Position numbers and translations under genes: made by a program. Below the pieces are notes generated by a model. That model worked only from the letters and a program-made list of their open reading frames with translations, had not been told where the DNA came from and did not search any database. From Nitrospirota bacterium (GTDB lineage Bacteria; Nitrospirota; Thermodesulfovibrionia; UBA6902; DSMQ01): DNA of 7,311 nucleotides. Shown one piece after another: positions 1-6,351 of the stretch. Numbering within the stretch: the first letter of the stretch is position 1; each line of letters starts with the position of its first letter. The stretch covers positions 1-7,311 of the forward strand of contig JACQZD010000078.1 of the NCBI GenBank assembly GCA_016207865.1. The letters are read 5' to 3'.

Positions 1-1
1 T

Positions 2-994
2 AAAATAGATAACAAAAAGAAAAAGCTCAGGGGTTTTCTTGGAGCAGTCAAGCTTGAAGAGTTGGGCTCTGGCAAAATTCATCCTCATGAGATGACTTAC
101 TCAAAGACGAAATCAGACAGGTTGAATATCCTTCGTTATTGCCGCGCTAATACAAGTCCTATATTCTCCATCTACAGCAGCAGGAAAAAGCGCGCTTCTT
201 CCATCCTCAGCGAGACTGTCAAAAGCAAACCTTTCATTGAGGCTAAAAACGGAGAAGGTTTTGTTCACAGGCTCTGGCGTATCAGCAATACGGCTTCTAT
301 AAATGCGGTCAGAGAAGAGATGTCTGACAAGGATATCTTTATTGCAGACGGTCATCACCGCTACGAAACATCGCTTCGGTTTAAAAATGAAATAGACAAA
401 ATCACGCTCAACGCTCAACGCTCAACGCTCAACGCAAAACCTTGGGATTATACTCTCATGTTTCTTGCCAACATGGAAGATGAAGGACTGACGCTCCTGC
501 CCACGCACCGCATAGTTGAGGTAGATTCAAATATTAATATACATGATGCGCTGAAAAATTATTTTGACATACAAAAAACAAGCTTCAAAGGCAGCACCGG
601 ACAACAGGCAAGGCGAAAAATGTTTGAAATAATGCGTAAGCAGCCGCATTGCTTCGGGATGTTTCTTACTAATGCCAATACTTATTACACGCTTTCGTTC
701 AACAGGTCAAAAATGGGAATAGCACTGCCCGCCTGCCTGAAAAATCTTGATGTCACTGTGCTTCATAAACTCATATTTGGAAACCTGCTGAAAATAGAGC
801 ATTACGAATATGAGATAGGGCCTGAAGCTGCGGTAGAAAAGGCAAAAAAAGGTTCTTTTGAGGCTGTTTTTTTTCTTAATCCGACAAAGATTGAAGACGT
901 TAAGAAGGTTGCCCTTGCAGGAGAGCGGATGCCGCCGAAGTCAACCTACTTTTATCCGAAGCTTCTGACTGGAATGGTAATTTATAAGTTTTGA
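2..994 (+). CDS. DUF1015 family protein, 5' end cut by the window
   Basis: The frame is open from the first bases of the window, and 330 codons are visible. Family members usually have a little over 400 residues, so roughly 80-100 N-terminal residues lie outside. The residues before the first in-frame TTG (position 62) already match the family (RGFLGAVKLEELG, then HPHEMT and RLNILRYCRAN), so that TTG is not the real start. Other family signatures are ADGHHRYETS at visible residues 115-124 and LPTHRIVEV near 166-174, preceded by a NMEDEGL segment. The biochemical role of DUF1015 is not established; the conserved ADGHHRYET block suggests an active site, but that is inference. A stretch between KNEIDK and KPWDY is encoded by a 7-bp tandem repeat and looks like an insertion in a variable loop. 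The gene ends at TGA 992-994, and a repeat-rich spacer separates it from the next gene. Confidence 0.9.
   Translation, partial: KIDNKKKKLRGFLGAVKLEELGSGKIHPHEMTYSKTKSDRLNILRYCRANTSPIFSIYSSRKKRASSILSETVKSKPFIEAKNGEGFVHRLWRISNTASINAVREEMSDKDIFIADGHHRYETSLRFKNEIDKITLNAQRSTLNAKPWDYTLMFLANMEDEGLTLLPTHRIVEVDSNINIHDALKNYFDIQKTSFKGSTGQQARRKMFEIMRKQPHCFGMFLTNANTYYTLSFNRSKMGIALPACLKNLDVTVLHKLIFGNLLKIEHYEYEIGPEAAVEKAKKGSFEAVFFLNPTKIEDVKKVALAGERMPPKSTYFYPKLLTGMVIYKF
404..435 (+). repeat. Tandem 7-bp repeat (ACGCTCA x about 4.6) inside the DUF1015 gene
   Basis: Four exact consecutive copies of ACGCTCA (404-410, 411-417, 418-424, 425-431) are followed by a partial ACGC. Because 7 is not a multiple of 3, three units encode seven residues, which gives the repeated peptide TLNAQRS-TLNA. 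The reading frame continues through it into conserved DUF1015 sequence. Gain or loss of one unit would shift the frame. Confidence 0.95.
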
Positions 995-1010
995 AAAAAT
1001 TCACCACAGA

Positions 1011-1030
1011 CCTGCCTGCCGGTAGGCAGG
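1011..1030. repeat. 20-bp near-perfect palindrome of the CCTGCC...GGCAGG type
   Basis: The sequence CCTGCCTGCCGGTAGGCAGG is an inverted repeat with ten paired positions, one of them G-T. There is no T-run after it, so it is a poor intrinsic terminator. I recall similar palindromes scattered through many environmental bacterial genomes. It interrupts what otherwise reads as a continuous CACCACAGA / GAACACTGAGAAAAA sequence, as if inserted in an older repeat. Confidence 0.75.
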
Positions 1031-1060
1031 GAACACTGAGAAAAAGGAAACTTAATTTAG

Positions 1061-1089
1061 CCACAGATTTACACAGATTTTTTCTGTGT
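1061..1089. repeat. CCACAGATTT-ACACAGATTT direct repeat ending in a hairpin
   Basis: CCACAGATTT (1061-1070) is followed at once by ACACAGATTT (1071-1080). The second copy pairs with TCTGTGT (1083-1089) to give a 7-bp stem (ACACAGA 1071-1077) around a five-T loop. It lies 16 bp before the phosphoesterase start. It resembles dispersed CACAGA-type intergenic repeats. A terminator for the upstream gene is possible but weak, because only three Ts precede an A-run. Confidence 0.55.
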
Positions 1090-1105
1090 TTAAAAAAATT
1101 GCAAT

Positions 1106-1591
1106 ATGAAAATCGGCATAATCTCAGACTCGCATGACCATATAGAAAACATCAGGAAATGCGTCCTGATATTCAGAGAGAAGAAAGTTGAGTTTGTCCT
1201 TCATTTGGGAGATTATGTAAATCCCGCATCGGTTAAGGCATTTCAGGGGATAAAACTCGTGGGAATATTCGGCAATAACGACGGTGATAAATTCAGGCTT
1301 ATCAATATGTTTAACGAAATAAACGGAGAGATTAAGGGTGATTTTCATGAATTTGAAACAGACGGCCTGAGATTTGCATGTTATCACGGGACCGAACCGC
1401 AATTAAGAAATTCACTGATTGAATGCGGAAAATATGATGTTATTGCTTACGGGCATACGCATGAATGTGTGAATAAAAAATCCAGAAATACCTTGGTCCT
1501 TAATCCGGGCACATCACACGGATTCTGGAATCAGGCAACAGCAATGATATTTGACACAAAAACTAAAATGGCAGAAATCGTCAATTTATAA
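1106..1591 (+). CDS. YfcE/MJ0936-family metallophosphoesterase
   Basis: This is a complete 161-residue protein, the usual size for this single-domain family. The two-metal phosphoesterase motifs are all present: D-x-H at 8-10 (SDSHDH), GD at 35-36 (HLGDYV), GNND at 56-59, the histidine of YHG at 94, and GHTH at 116-119, followed by LNPGT at 132-136. Such enzymes are cytosolic, use Mn2+ or similar ions, and hydrolyse phosphodiesters in vitro; the natural substrate is generally unknown and cannot be read here. The ATG at 1106 sits exactly at the first motif-bearing strand (MKIGIISDSH), which supports it, although no clear Shine-Dalgarno sequence precedes it. The stop is only 7 bp before the preferred start of the helicase, or overlaps the alternative start, so the two are probably co-transcribed and translationally coupled. 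Confidence 0.9.
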   Translation: MKIGIISDSHDHIENIRKCVLIFREKKVEFVLHLGDYVNPASVKAFQGIKLVGIFGNNDGDKFRLINMFNEINGEIKGDFHEFETDGLRFACYHGTEPQLRNSLIECGKYDVIAYGHTHECVNKKSRNTLVLNPGTSHGFWNQATAMIFDTKTKMAEIVNL

Positions 1592-1598
1592 ATCCACA

Positions 1599-3833
1599 TT
1601 GGCCCTAAAATCCTTATTAGAACATCTGAGCGCCGGCTTTAAAGATGAAATAGCACACTACCGTTATATTGAGCCCCGGTCTGCAGAATACGCTGAGCCT
1701 GAAACTCCTGTAAATGACAGTCTTATAATTGCCCTTAAAAATAAAGGCGTTAATAAATTTTTTACACATCAGACAGAAGGCATTGACTTAATAAGGAAAG
1801 GGCATAACATCATTGTTATGACTCCCACTGCAAGCGGAAAAAGCCTGATTTACAACATCCCGGTGCTTGAGTCCATTCTTAATGATCCGTCTTCAAAATC
1901 CCTTTACCTGTTTCCGCTAAAAGGTCTTGAACAGGACCAGTTTAAAATATTACGGGAAATTGCACAAGACCTTGACATAGCGCATCCTGCTGAAATTTAT
2001 GACGGCGACACGACTGCTTACAGGAGGAAAAAAATCCGCGGCTCATTTCCAAACATAATTTTTTCAAATCCGGACATGCTTCACCTCGCAATAAATGCCT
2101 TTCATACAAAATGGGCTGAGTTTTTTAAAAACTTGAAATTCGTCGTCATTGATGAGATTCATACTTACAGGGGCGTCTTCGGCTCGCATGTTGCGCAGGT
2201 TCTAAGAAGGCTTAGGAGGATTTGCAGATATTACGGCTCAAACCCTCAGTTCATTGCCTGTTCTGCAACAATTGCCAATCCCGGAGAATTAGCCGGAAAT
2301 CTCACAGGGCTTGATTTTGAAGTCATTGACCATAGCGGAGCCCCGAGTGGAGGAAGGCATATCGTATTTTTAAATCCCTGGGGCAGCCCCTACACAGCCT
2401 CAACAAAGGCATTTAAGCTGTGTCTTGACGAAGGATTAAAAAGCATTGCATTCACAAAATCAAGAAAGATAACTGAGCTGATGTACAGCTGGCTGATTGA
2501 CGCCTCGCCTGAAAATGAGGGACTGGTAAGTTCATACAGGGCAGGTTTTCTGCCGGCTGAAAGAAGGGAAATTGAGCAAAGGCTTTTCTCGGGTGAGCTT
2601 AACGGCGTTATATCCACAAGCGCCCTTGAACTTGGCGTTGATATTGGCGGGCTTGACGCCTGCATCCTTGCTGGCTATCCAGGAAGCATTGCAAGCACAT
2701 GGCAGCGCGCAGGAAGGACCGGCAGGCAAAGGCAGGATGCAGTGATTATATTGGTCGGGTTGAAAGATGCGCTGGACCAGTATTTCATGCGGCACCCTGA
2801 TGACTTTTTCGCACGAAATCATGAGGCAGTTGTTATAGATGCATCAAACGCTGCAATATTAAAGCAGCATATTCCGTGCGCCTCGGCTGAGATTTATCTC
2901 AGAGCCGGTGATTTTGTGTATGACACTCAGGCCTTGGCGCCCGTCATTACTGAACTTGAGACCAGTGGGCTGCTCAAGCAGGGAAAGACCGGAGATATAT
3001 GGTTTTCTCAGCAGCGTTATCCTCAGAGAGAGGTGAGCATACGGGGAATCGGAAAGATTTTCAATATTTTCAGCGGCGGCAGGCGCATTGGAGAAATAAG
3101 CGGAGCCAGGATTTTTAAGGAGGCTCATCCCGGTGCCGTATATCTTCACAAAGGCAGGCAGTACATCGTTCAAGAGCTGGACCTTGAAAATTTTACAATA
3201 CACTGTAAAGAAGCAGACATCTCCTATTATACGCAGGCTATAACTTCTGAGGAAACAGAAATAATAAAAGAGGTCCTAAAAAAAGACAATATAAACTGGG
3301 GAGAACTGCGTACAACGCACAGGGTGACAGGATACTGGAGGAAAAAGCTTCTGACTCAGGAAAAAATAGACCGCTATCCGGTGGAACTCCCCTCCTGGAC
3401 TTTTAATACACAGGGATTATGGGTAATACTCGGCAGTAATTTGAAACAAATTGTGGAAAAAAATAATCTCAATTTCGCAGGCGGGCTGCACGCCTTTGAG
3501 CATGCCGCAATCTCCGCCCTTCCGCTTTTTGCGATGTGCGATAAAGGAGACATTGGCGGCATAAGTTATCCCCTTTATCCCCAGCTTTTAGCGCCGGCAA
3601 TATTTATCTATGACGGATACGAAGGAGGCATTGGTCTTACAAAAAGAGGGCTTGAGGTAATTGGCGAATGGCTTGAGGCTGCAAAAAAAATAATAACAGA
3701 CTGTCCCTGCGAAGACGGCTGTCCCTCATGCGTTCAGGACCCCCAGTGCGGGTCGGGCAATGACCCGCTTGATAAAAGGGCGGCCATATTGATTCTTGAA
3801 GAAATAAAGGCATATGTGCCTGAAAAACTTTAA
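1599..3833 (+). CDS. mrfA: MrfA/YprA-type superfamily 2 DNA helicase with DUF1998 (MZB) domain
   Basis: The protein has 744 residues from TTG 1599, close to the roughly 750 of Bacillus MrfA, which it resembles end to end. Numbering from this start: a THQ Q-like motif near 56-58, Walker A TPTASGKS 75-82, motif II DEIH 185-188 within VVIDEIHTYRGVFGSHVA, motif III SAT 222-224, then YRAGFLPAERR and STSALELGVDIGG, and motif VI QRAGRTGR 369-376. The C-terminal DUF1998 region carries the cysteine knot CPCEDGCPSC (C702, C704, C708, C711), with C717 after it. MrfA unwinds DNA 3'-to-5' and acts in repair of mitomycin C damage in Bacillus; the same role here is inference. The start is uncertain. No in-frame ATG or GTG exists before the ATP-binding motif, only TTG at 1551 (overlapping the upstream gene) and TTG at 1599. 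The latter gives an N-terminus (MALKSLLEHL) that fits the family. Confidence 0.9.
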   Translation: MALKSLLEHLSAGFKDEIAHYRYIEPRSAEYAEPETPVNDSLIIALKNKGVNKFFTHQTEGIDLIRKGHNIIVMTPTASGKSLIYNIPVLESILNDPSSKSLYLFPLKGLEQDQFKILREIAQDLDIAHPAEIYDGDTTAYRRKKIRGSFPNIIFSNPDMLHLAINAFHTKWAEFFKNLKFVVIDEIHTYRGVFGSHVAQVLRRLRRICRYYGSNPQFIACSATIANPGELAGNLTGLDFEVIDHSGAPSGGRHIVFLNPWGSPYTASTKAFKLCLDEGLKSIAFTKSRKITELMYSWLIDASPENEGLVSSYRAGFLPAERREIEQRLFSGELNGVISTSALELGVDIGGLDACILAGYPGSIASTWQRAGRTGRQRQDAVIILVGLKDALDQYFMRHPDDFFARNHEAVVIDASNAAILKQHIPCASAEIYLRAGDFVYDTQALAPVITELETSGLLKQGKTGDIWFSQQRYPQREVSIRGIGKIFNIFSGGRRIGEISGARIFKEAHPGAVYLHKGRQYIVQELDLENFTIHCKEADISYYTQAITSEETEIIKEVLKKDNINWGELRTTHRVTGYWRKKLLTQEKIDRYPVELPSWTFNTQGLWVILGSNLKQIVEKNNLNFAGGLHAFEHAAISALPLFAMCDKGDIGGISYPLYPQLLAPAIFIYDGYEGGIGLTKRGLEVIGEWLEAAKKIITDCPCEDGCPSCVQDPQCGSGNDPLDKRAAILILEEIKAYVPEKL

Positions 3834-3849
3834 GGGCAACACAGTAAAA

Positions 3850-3909
3850 GTCATGCTGCCTTTTATAAACAGATCAGAAGCAACTGCTTAAAATCTTTTG
3901 CAGCATGAC
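3850..3909. repeat. Long inverted repeat GTCATGCTGC / GCAGCATGAC with a degenerate third copy
   Basis: GTCATGCTGC (3850-3859) is perfectly complementary to GCAGCATGAC (3900-3909), with 40 bp between. Within the loop AAGCA-AC-TGCTT (3878-3889) forms a second small hairpin. Just outside, ATCATGTTGC (3918-3927) repeats the left arm with two changes. The element lies 16 bp after the helicase stop. No T-run follows, so it is not a typical intrinsic terminator. It may be a remnant of a small non-autonomous element or a processing hairpin. Confidence 0.7.
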
Positions 3910-3963
3910 AGATAATAATCATGTTGCTTGCTTAAAGTTTTGAGGGTATATATGCCTTAAGAG

Positions 3964-3982
3964 ATTCCGGACAAGCCGGAAT
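3964..3982. repeat. Short hairpin repeat ATTCCGG-ACAAG-CCGGAAT
   Basis: A perfect 7-bp stem surrounds a 5-base loop, followed by GACA. The ATTCCGG...CCGGAATGAC form is like interspersed REP-type palindromes I recall from many proteobacterial and Nitrospirota genomes. There is no T-run on either side. The spacer 3834-4072 holds this element, the larger inverted repeat before it and a heptamer array after it; I see no credible gene or promoter in it. Confidence 0.7.
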
Positions 3983-4024
3983 GACAATGAAACACACCCC
4001 TTAATCTCCATTGTATCGGGAGAA

Positions 4025-4059
4025 ATCTTGCATCTTACATCTTGCATAATGTATCATGC
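4025..4059. repeat. Degenerate tandem 7-bp repeat (ATCTTGC type, 5 units)
   Basis: The units are ATCTTGC (4025-4031), ATCTTAC (4032-4038), ATCTTGC (4039-4045), ATAATGT (4046-4052) and ATCATGC (4053-4059). The first three differ by one base; the last two are decayed. The array ends 13 bp before the point where the DUF362 reading frame opens. Its period matches the array in the DUF1015 gene but its sequence does not. Confidence 0.75.
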
Positions 4060-4072
4060 ATTTGCAGCCTGA

Positions 4073-4714
4073 ATCATACCTGAGGTAGTTGCCGCAGTAG
4101 TAAGGCTTTGCCTTGAGGCAGGCGCAAAAAAGGTTAAGATTTTTGACAGGCCTGTGAATGACCCGCGAAGATGTTATGTGCAAAGCGGTATTGCCGACTC
4201 CGTTAAGACAGCAGGCGGTGAATTACTCTATGTTGATGAAAGAAAATTTAAAGACACAAAAATAAACGGGCAGGTGCTTAAGGAATGGCCTTTGTACACT
4301 GAGATATTTGAGGCAGACAAGATAATAAATATACCCATTGCAAAACATCACGGACTTTCAAATCTTACAATGGCAATGAAAAACTGGATGGGTGTCATGG
4401 GCGGATTAAGAAAGCAGATACATCAGAAGCTTGACGAGAGTCTTGTGGACCTGTCCCTGGTCATCAAGCCGACTCTGACCATTCTTGATGCCGTACGGAT
4501 TCTCGTAAACAACGGGCCCTCAGGCGGTGATGTCAAAGATGTAAGAACGCTGAATACCGTTATAGCCGGCGTGGATCAGGTTGCCGTAGATTCCTTTGGA
4601 GCAACGCTTTTTGGAATGAAGGGCAGTGACCTCGGTTGTGTAAAAATTGCGGATAAATACGGACTCGGCACAATGGATCTTTCAAAATTAAATATCAAAA
4701 AAATAAAAATTTAA
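4073..4714 (+). pseudogene. DUF362 family protein, N-terminus missing
   Basis: The frame is open from 4073, just after TGA 4070-4072, to TAA 4712-4714. Family-like sequence starts almost at once: PEVVAAVVRLCLEAGAKKV, then FDRPVNDPRRCYVQSGI, PIAKHHGLSNLTMAMKNWMGV, IHQKLDESLVDLS, NNGPSGGDV and a GVDQVAVDSFGATLFG block. About 213 residues remain. Members usually exceed 300 and begin with an export signal or an iron-sulfur-associated domain and a GDKVVIKPN-like segment, none of which I find in any frame of the 240 bp upstream. The first possible start codon is GTG 4154, within conserved sequence and with only a poor ribosome site. The most likely reading is a 5'-truncated, non-functional copy; a shortened product from 4154 (186 residues) or a misassembly are alternatives. 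DUF362 genes commonly pair with polyferredoxins, as here; their function is not settled. Confidence 0.75.
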
Positions 4715-4718
4715 TTTA

Positions 4719-5891
4719 ATGCAAAACCTCAGGAGAATAACTCAGGGCATATTCCTTCTAATTTTTCTTTTTCTTTTCATCCAGACCGAATCAAAAGGCG
4801 CCGATGAACTCGGATATCCTGTAAAAATCTTTCTTGATTTCAACCCCCTCATACTCATCACTACACTCTTCTCCTCACATGCCGTTCAGAAGGCGTTTTA
4901 TTTTTCTGTAATCATAATACTTATCACACTATTGTTTGGCAGGGTGTTCTGCGGGTGGGCGTGCCCGCTCGGCGCCCTGCTTGGACTGCTTTCAAAATAT
5001 TCCATACTCAGCAGGTCAGTAAGCGAGGGATGCACCTCCTGCGGCATATGCGATACAGTCTGTCAGGGCGGCGCAAATCCTGATTTAAAAGAAAACTGGC
5101 GGGATACTGAATGTCTTTACTGTTTTAACTGCGATGACATATGCCCCCAGAATGCAGTGAGTTTCGGGTTTCATTCCTCTGTATCCCCCCTTACCAATGG
5201 AGGGATTAAAGAGGGGCCGCAAAAAACCGCAATGGGCCTCGGAAGAAGACAGGTTATTATTTCTATGCTCTCAGGCGTTACCGCTGTCCCCTTAATCCGC
5301 ACCTCTCCTTTTTCAAAACCTGAGATTCACAATCCGGAACTCATCAGGCCTCCCGGCTCCCTTGAGGAAAAAGATTTTTTAAAAAGATGCGTGAAATGCG
5401 GTGAGTGCATGAAGGTGTGCATTACCAATGGTCTTCAGCCGGCGCTCTTTGACTCCGGCCTTGAAGTGATATGGTCGCCCCTGCTCATTCCCAAGATAGG
5501 CTATTGCGAATACAGATGCACGCTCTGCGGACAGGTCTGCCCCACAGGCGCAATAAAAAGATTATCATTGGAGGAAAAAAAGAAGGTGAAGATAGGGCTT
5601 GCTGTAATTGATAAAAACAAGTGCCTGCCTTATGCGCATGCAACTCCGTGCATAGTATGCGAAGAGGTCTGTCCCACATCAAAAAAAGCCATTTGGTTTG
5701 AGAACAATAAGGTTAAAAACCGCAAAGGGAAAGAGTTTACAATAAAACAGCCGAGGGTTGATGCAGAACTGTGCATCGGCTGCGGCATCTGTGAGGCTAA
5801 ATGCCCCGTTGGGGACAGCCCTGCTATTTATGTGACATCCATAGGAGAGTCGCGGTCAAAGGAAAATCAGTTATTGCTCGGATATAGCTAA
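4719..5891 (+). CDS. Membrane-anchored polyferredoxin, NapH-NapG-like fusion
   Basis: A 390-residue iron-sulfur protein. The first part is NapH-like: hydrophobic helices at about 10-22 and 60-75, then FGRVFCGWACPLGALLG (C78, C82) typical of NapH/NosR/FixG membrane ferredoxins. Cluster motifs follow at C105-C108-C111-C115 and C132-C135-C138-C142. An internal LGRRQVI plus hydrophobic stretch (174-193) resembles the twin-arginine signal of NapG/MauM proteins. Next come RPPGSLEEKDFLKRC and four more motifs: C224-227-230-234, C263/267-270-274, C302/311-314-318 and C352-355-358-362. That makes six probable [4Fe-4S] clusters carrying electrons between the quinone pool and periplasmic or membrane partners; the partner is unknown. 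Prolines normally after the fourth cysteine are absent in motifs 1 and 3. ATG 4719 lies 4 bp after the DUF362 stop without a visible Shine-Dalgarno sequence. Repeat-like DNA encodes part of the linker (about residues 155-166). Confidence 0.88.
   Translation: MQNLRRITQGIFLLIFLFLFIQTESKGADELGYPVKIFLDFNPLILITTLFSSHAVQKAFYFSVIIILITLLFGRVFCGWACPLGALLGLLSKYSILSRSVSEGCTSCGICDTVCQGGANPDLKENWRDTECLYCFNCDDICPQNAVSFGFHSSVSPLTNGGIKEGPQKTAMGLGRRQVIISMLSGVTAVPLIRTSPFSKPEIHNPELIRPPGSLEEKDFLKRCVKCGECMKVCITNGLQPALFDSGLEVIWSPLLIPKIGYCEYRCTLCGQVCPTGAIKRLSLEEKKKVKIGLAVIDKNKCLPYAHATPCIVCEEVCPTSKKAIWFENNKVKNRKGKEFTIKQPRVDAELCIGCGICEAKCPVGDSPAIYVTSIGESRSKENQLLLGYS
5184..5216. repeat. C-run/G-run hairpin repeat read through in frame
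   Basis: TCCCCCC (5184-5190) and GGAGGGA (5199-5205) can pair with one mismatch around an 8-base loop, followed by TTAAAGAGGGG. This looks like the interspersed CCCCCTTA...GGGGGATTAAGGGG repeats I recall from intergenic regions of related genomes. Here it falls between the second cluster motif and the twin-arginine-like segment of the polyferredoxin and encodes the linker VSPLTNGGIKEG. Confidence 0.5.
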
Positions 5892-5898
5892 AATATCG

Positions 5899-6303
5899 TC
5901 AGTCGGACTTGGTTAACTTGTGGAGTATTCCATGGCCAAACACTCCAAGACGTCTTAAAACCATTTCTATCTGTCCTTTGTGATGGTCCCGTACTTCCTT
6001 CGGCGTGCCCAGTGATGCGGACTTAATATACAGTAAATCTACAACCTTCCTCAGGTTTTCTTTTGTCGGGTTTTCAAAATCACACTTAGCTTCATTGAAT
6101 GTTTTTTTAACTTCTGATTTTATTGCCTCATACAGTTCTTTTTCATTTGGTTTTTTCCCCAGCTTTTCGCCCGCCATTGCAAAAGTCGCTTTTTGAGCAT
6201 CAAAGAAACACTTTATTATAATATCACGGGCTTTCTTAGGGGTGACATCTTTCAGATCATCTGCTGACACAAACCACAGTTCATATTTTTTATTGGCTGT
6301 CAT
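5899..6303 (-). CDS. Uncharacterised 134-residue protein
   Basis: I do not recognise a named domain. The protein is rich in lysine and glutamate, with no signal peptide or membrane segment, so it is probably cytosolic. It looks mostly helical, with likely helices around 22-45 (PKKARDIIIKCFFDAQKATFA), 53-72 and 81-95. Only two cysteines (C32, C74) are present, so a cysteine metal site is unlikely. The C-terminus has histidines at 107-108, 124 and 128 (RDHHKG, GHGILH). The start is well supported: ATG (complement of 6301-6303) has GAGG 8 bases upstream and a TATAAT a little further. It is the next gene downstream of tRNA-Leu on the same strand and converges on the polyferredoxin gene with 7 bp between stops and no visible terminator. 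An antisense frame at 6005-6196 is its shadow. Confidence 0.75.
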   Translation of the reverse strand: MTANKKYELWFVSADDLKDVTPKKARDIIIKCFFDAQKATFAMAGEKLGKKPNEKELYEAIKSEVKKTFNEAKCDFENPTKENLRKVVDLLYIKSASLGTPKEVRDHHKGQIEMVLRRLGVFGHGILHKLTKSD

Positions 6304-6311
6304 TTCAGTTG

Positions 6312-6329
6312 CCTCATACAGATATTATA
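6312..6329 (-). promoter_or_regulatory. -10 box and ribosome site of the 134-residue gene
   Basis: On the minus strand a perfect TATAAT (complement of 6324-6329) is followed by GAGG (complement of 6312-6315) 8 bases before the ATG. No good -35 box stands 16-18 bases upstream; that position falls at the tRNA 3' end. Transcription from this box would give a leader of only about 14 bases. Read-through from the tRNA promoter is an alternative. Confidence 0.4.
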
Positions 6330-6351
6330 CTCTATACAACTGATTTTAAAA

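Noticed and set aside
113..418. Antisense open frame opposite the DUF1015 gene
   Set aside because: It lies entirely over conserved DUF1015 codons and has no recognisable motif or start signal; it is a shadow.
404..435. CRISPR-like repeat
   Set aside because: The 7-bp units are directly adjacent with no spacers; it is a simple tandem repeat. No CRISPR array was seen anywhere.
1071..1091. Intrinsic terminator for the DUF1015 gene
   Set aside because: The stem is A/T-rich and only 7 bp long, and is followed by TT and then an A-run rather than a U-tract; it is listed as a repeat instead.
2390..3203. Antisense open frames opposite the helicase (2390-2665, 2532-2822, 2859-3203), with a further one at 3374-3562
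   Set aside because: All lie over strongly conserved helicase and DUF1998 sequence and overlap each other; they are shadows.
3964..3982. Intrinsic terminator for the helicase gene
   Set aside because: The stem is short and is followed by GACAATGAA, with no T-run on either strand.
4001..4183. Minus-strand open frame of 60 codons across the DUF362 break
   Set aside because: It spans the heptamer array and the antisense of conserved DUF362 codons, and has no ribosome site; it probably arises by chance.
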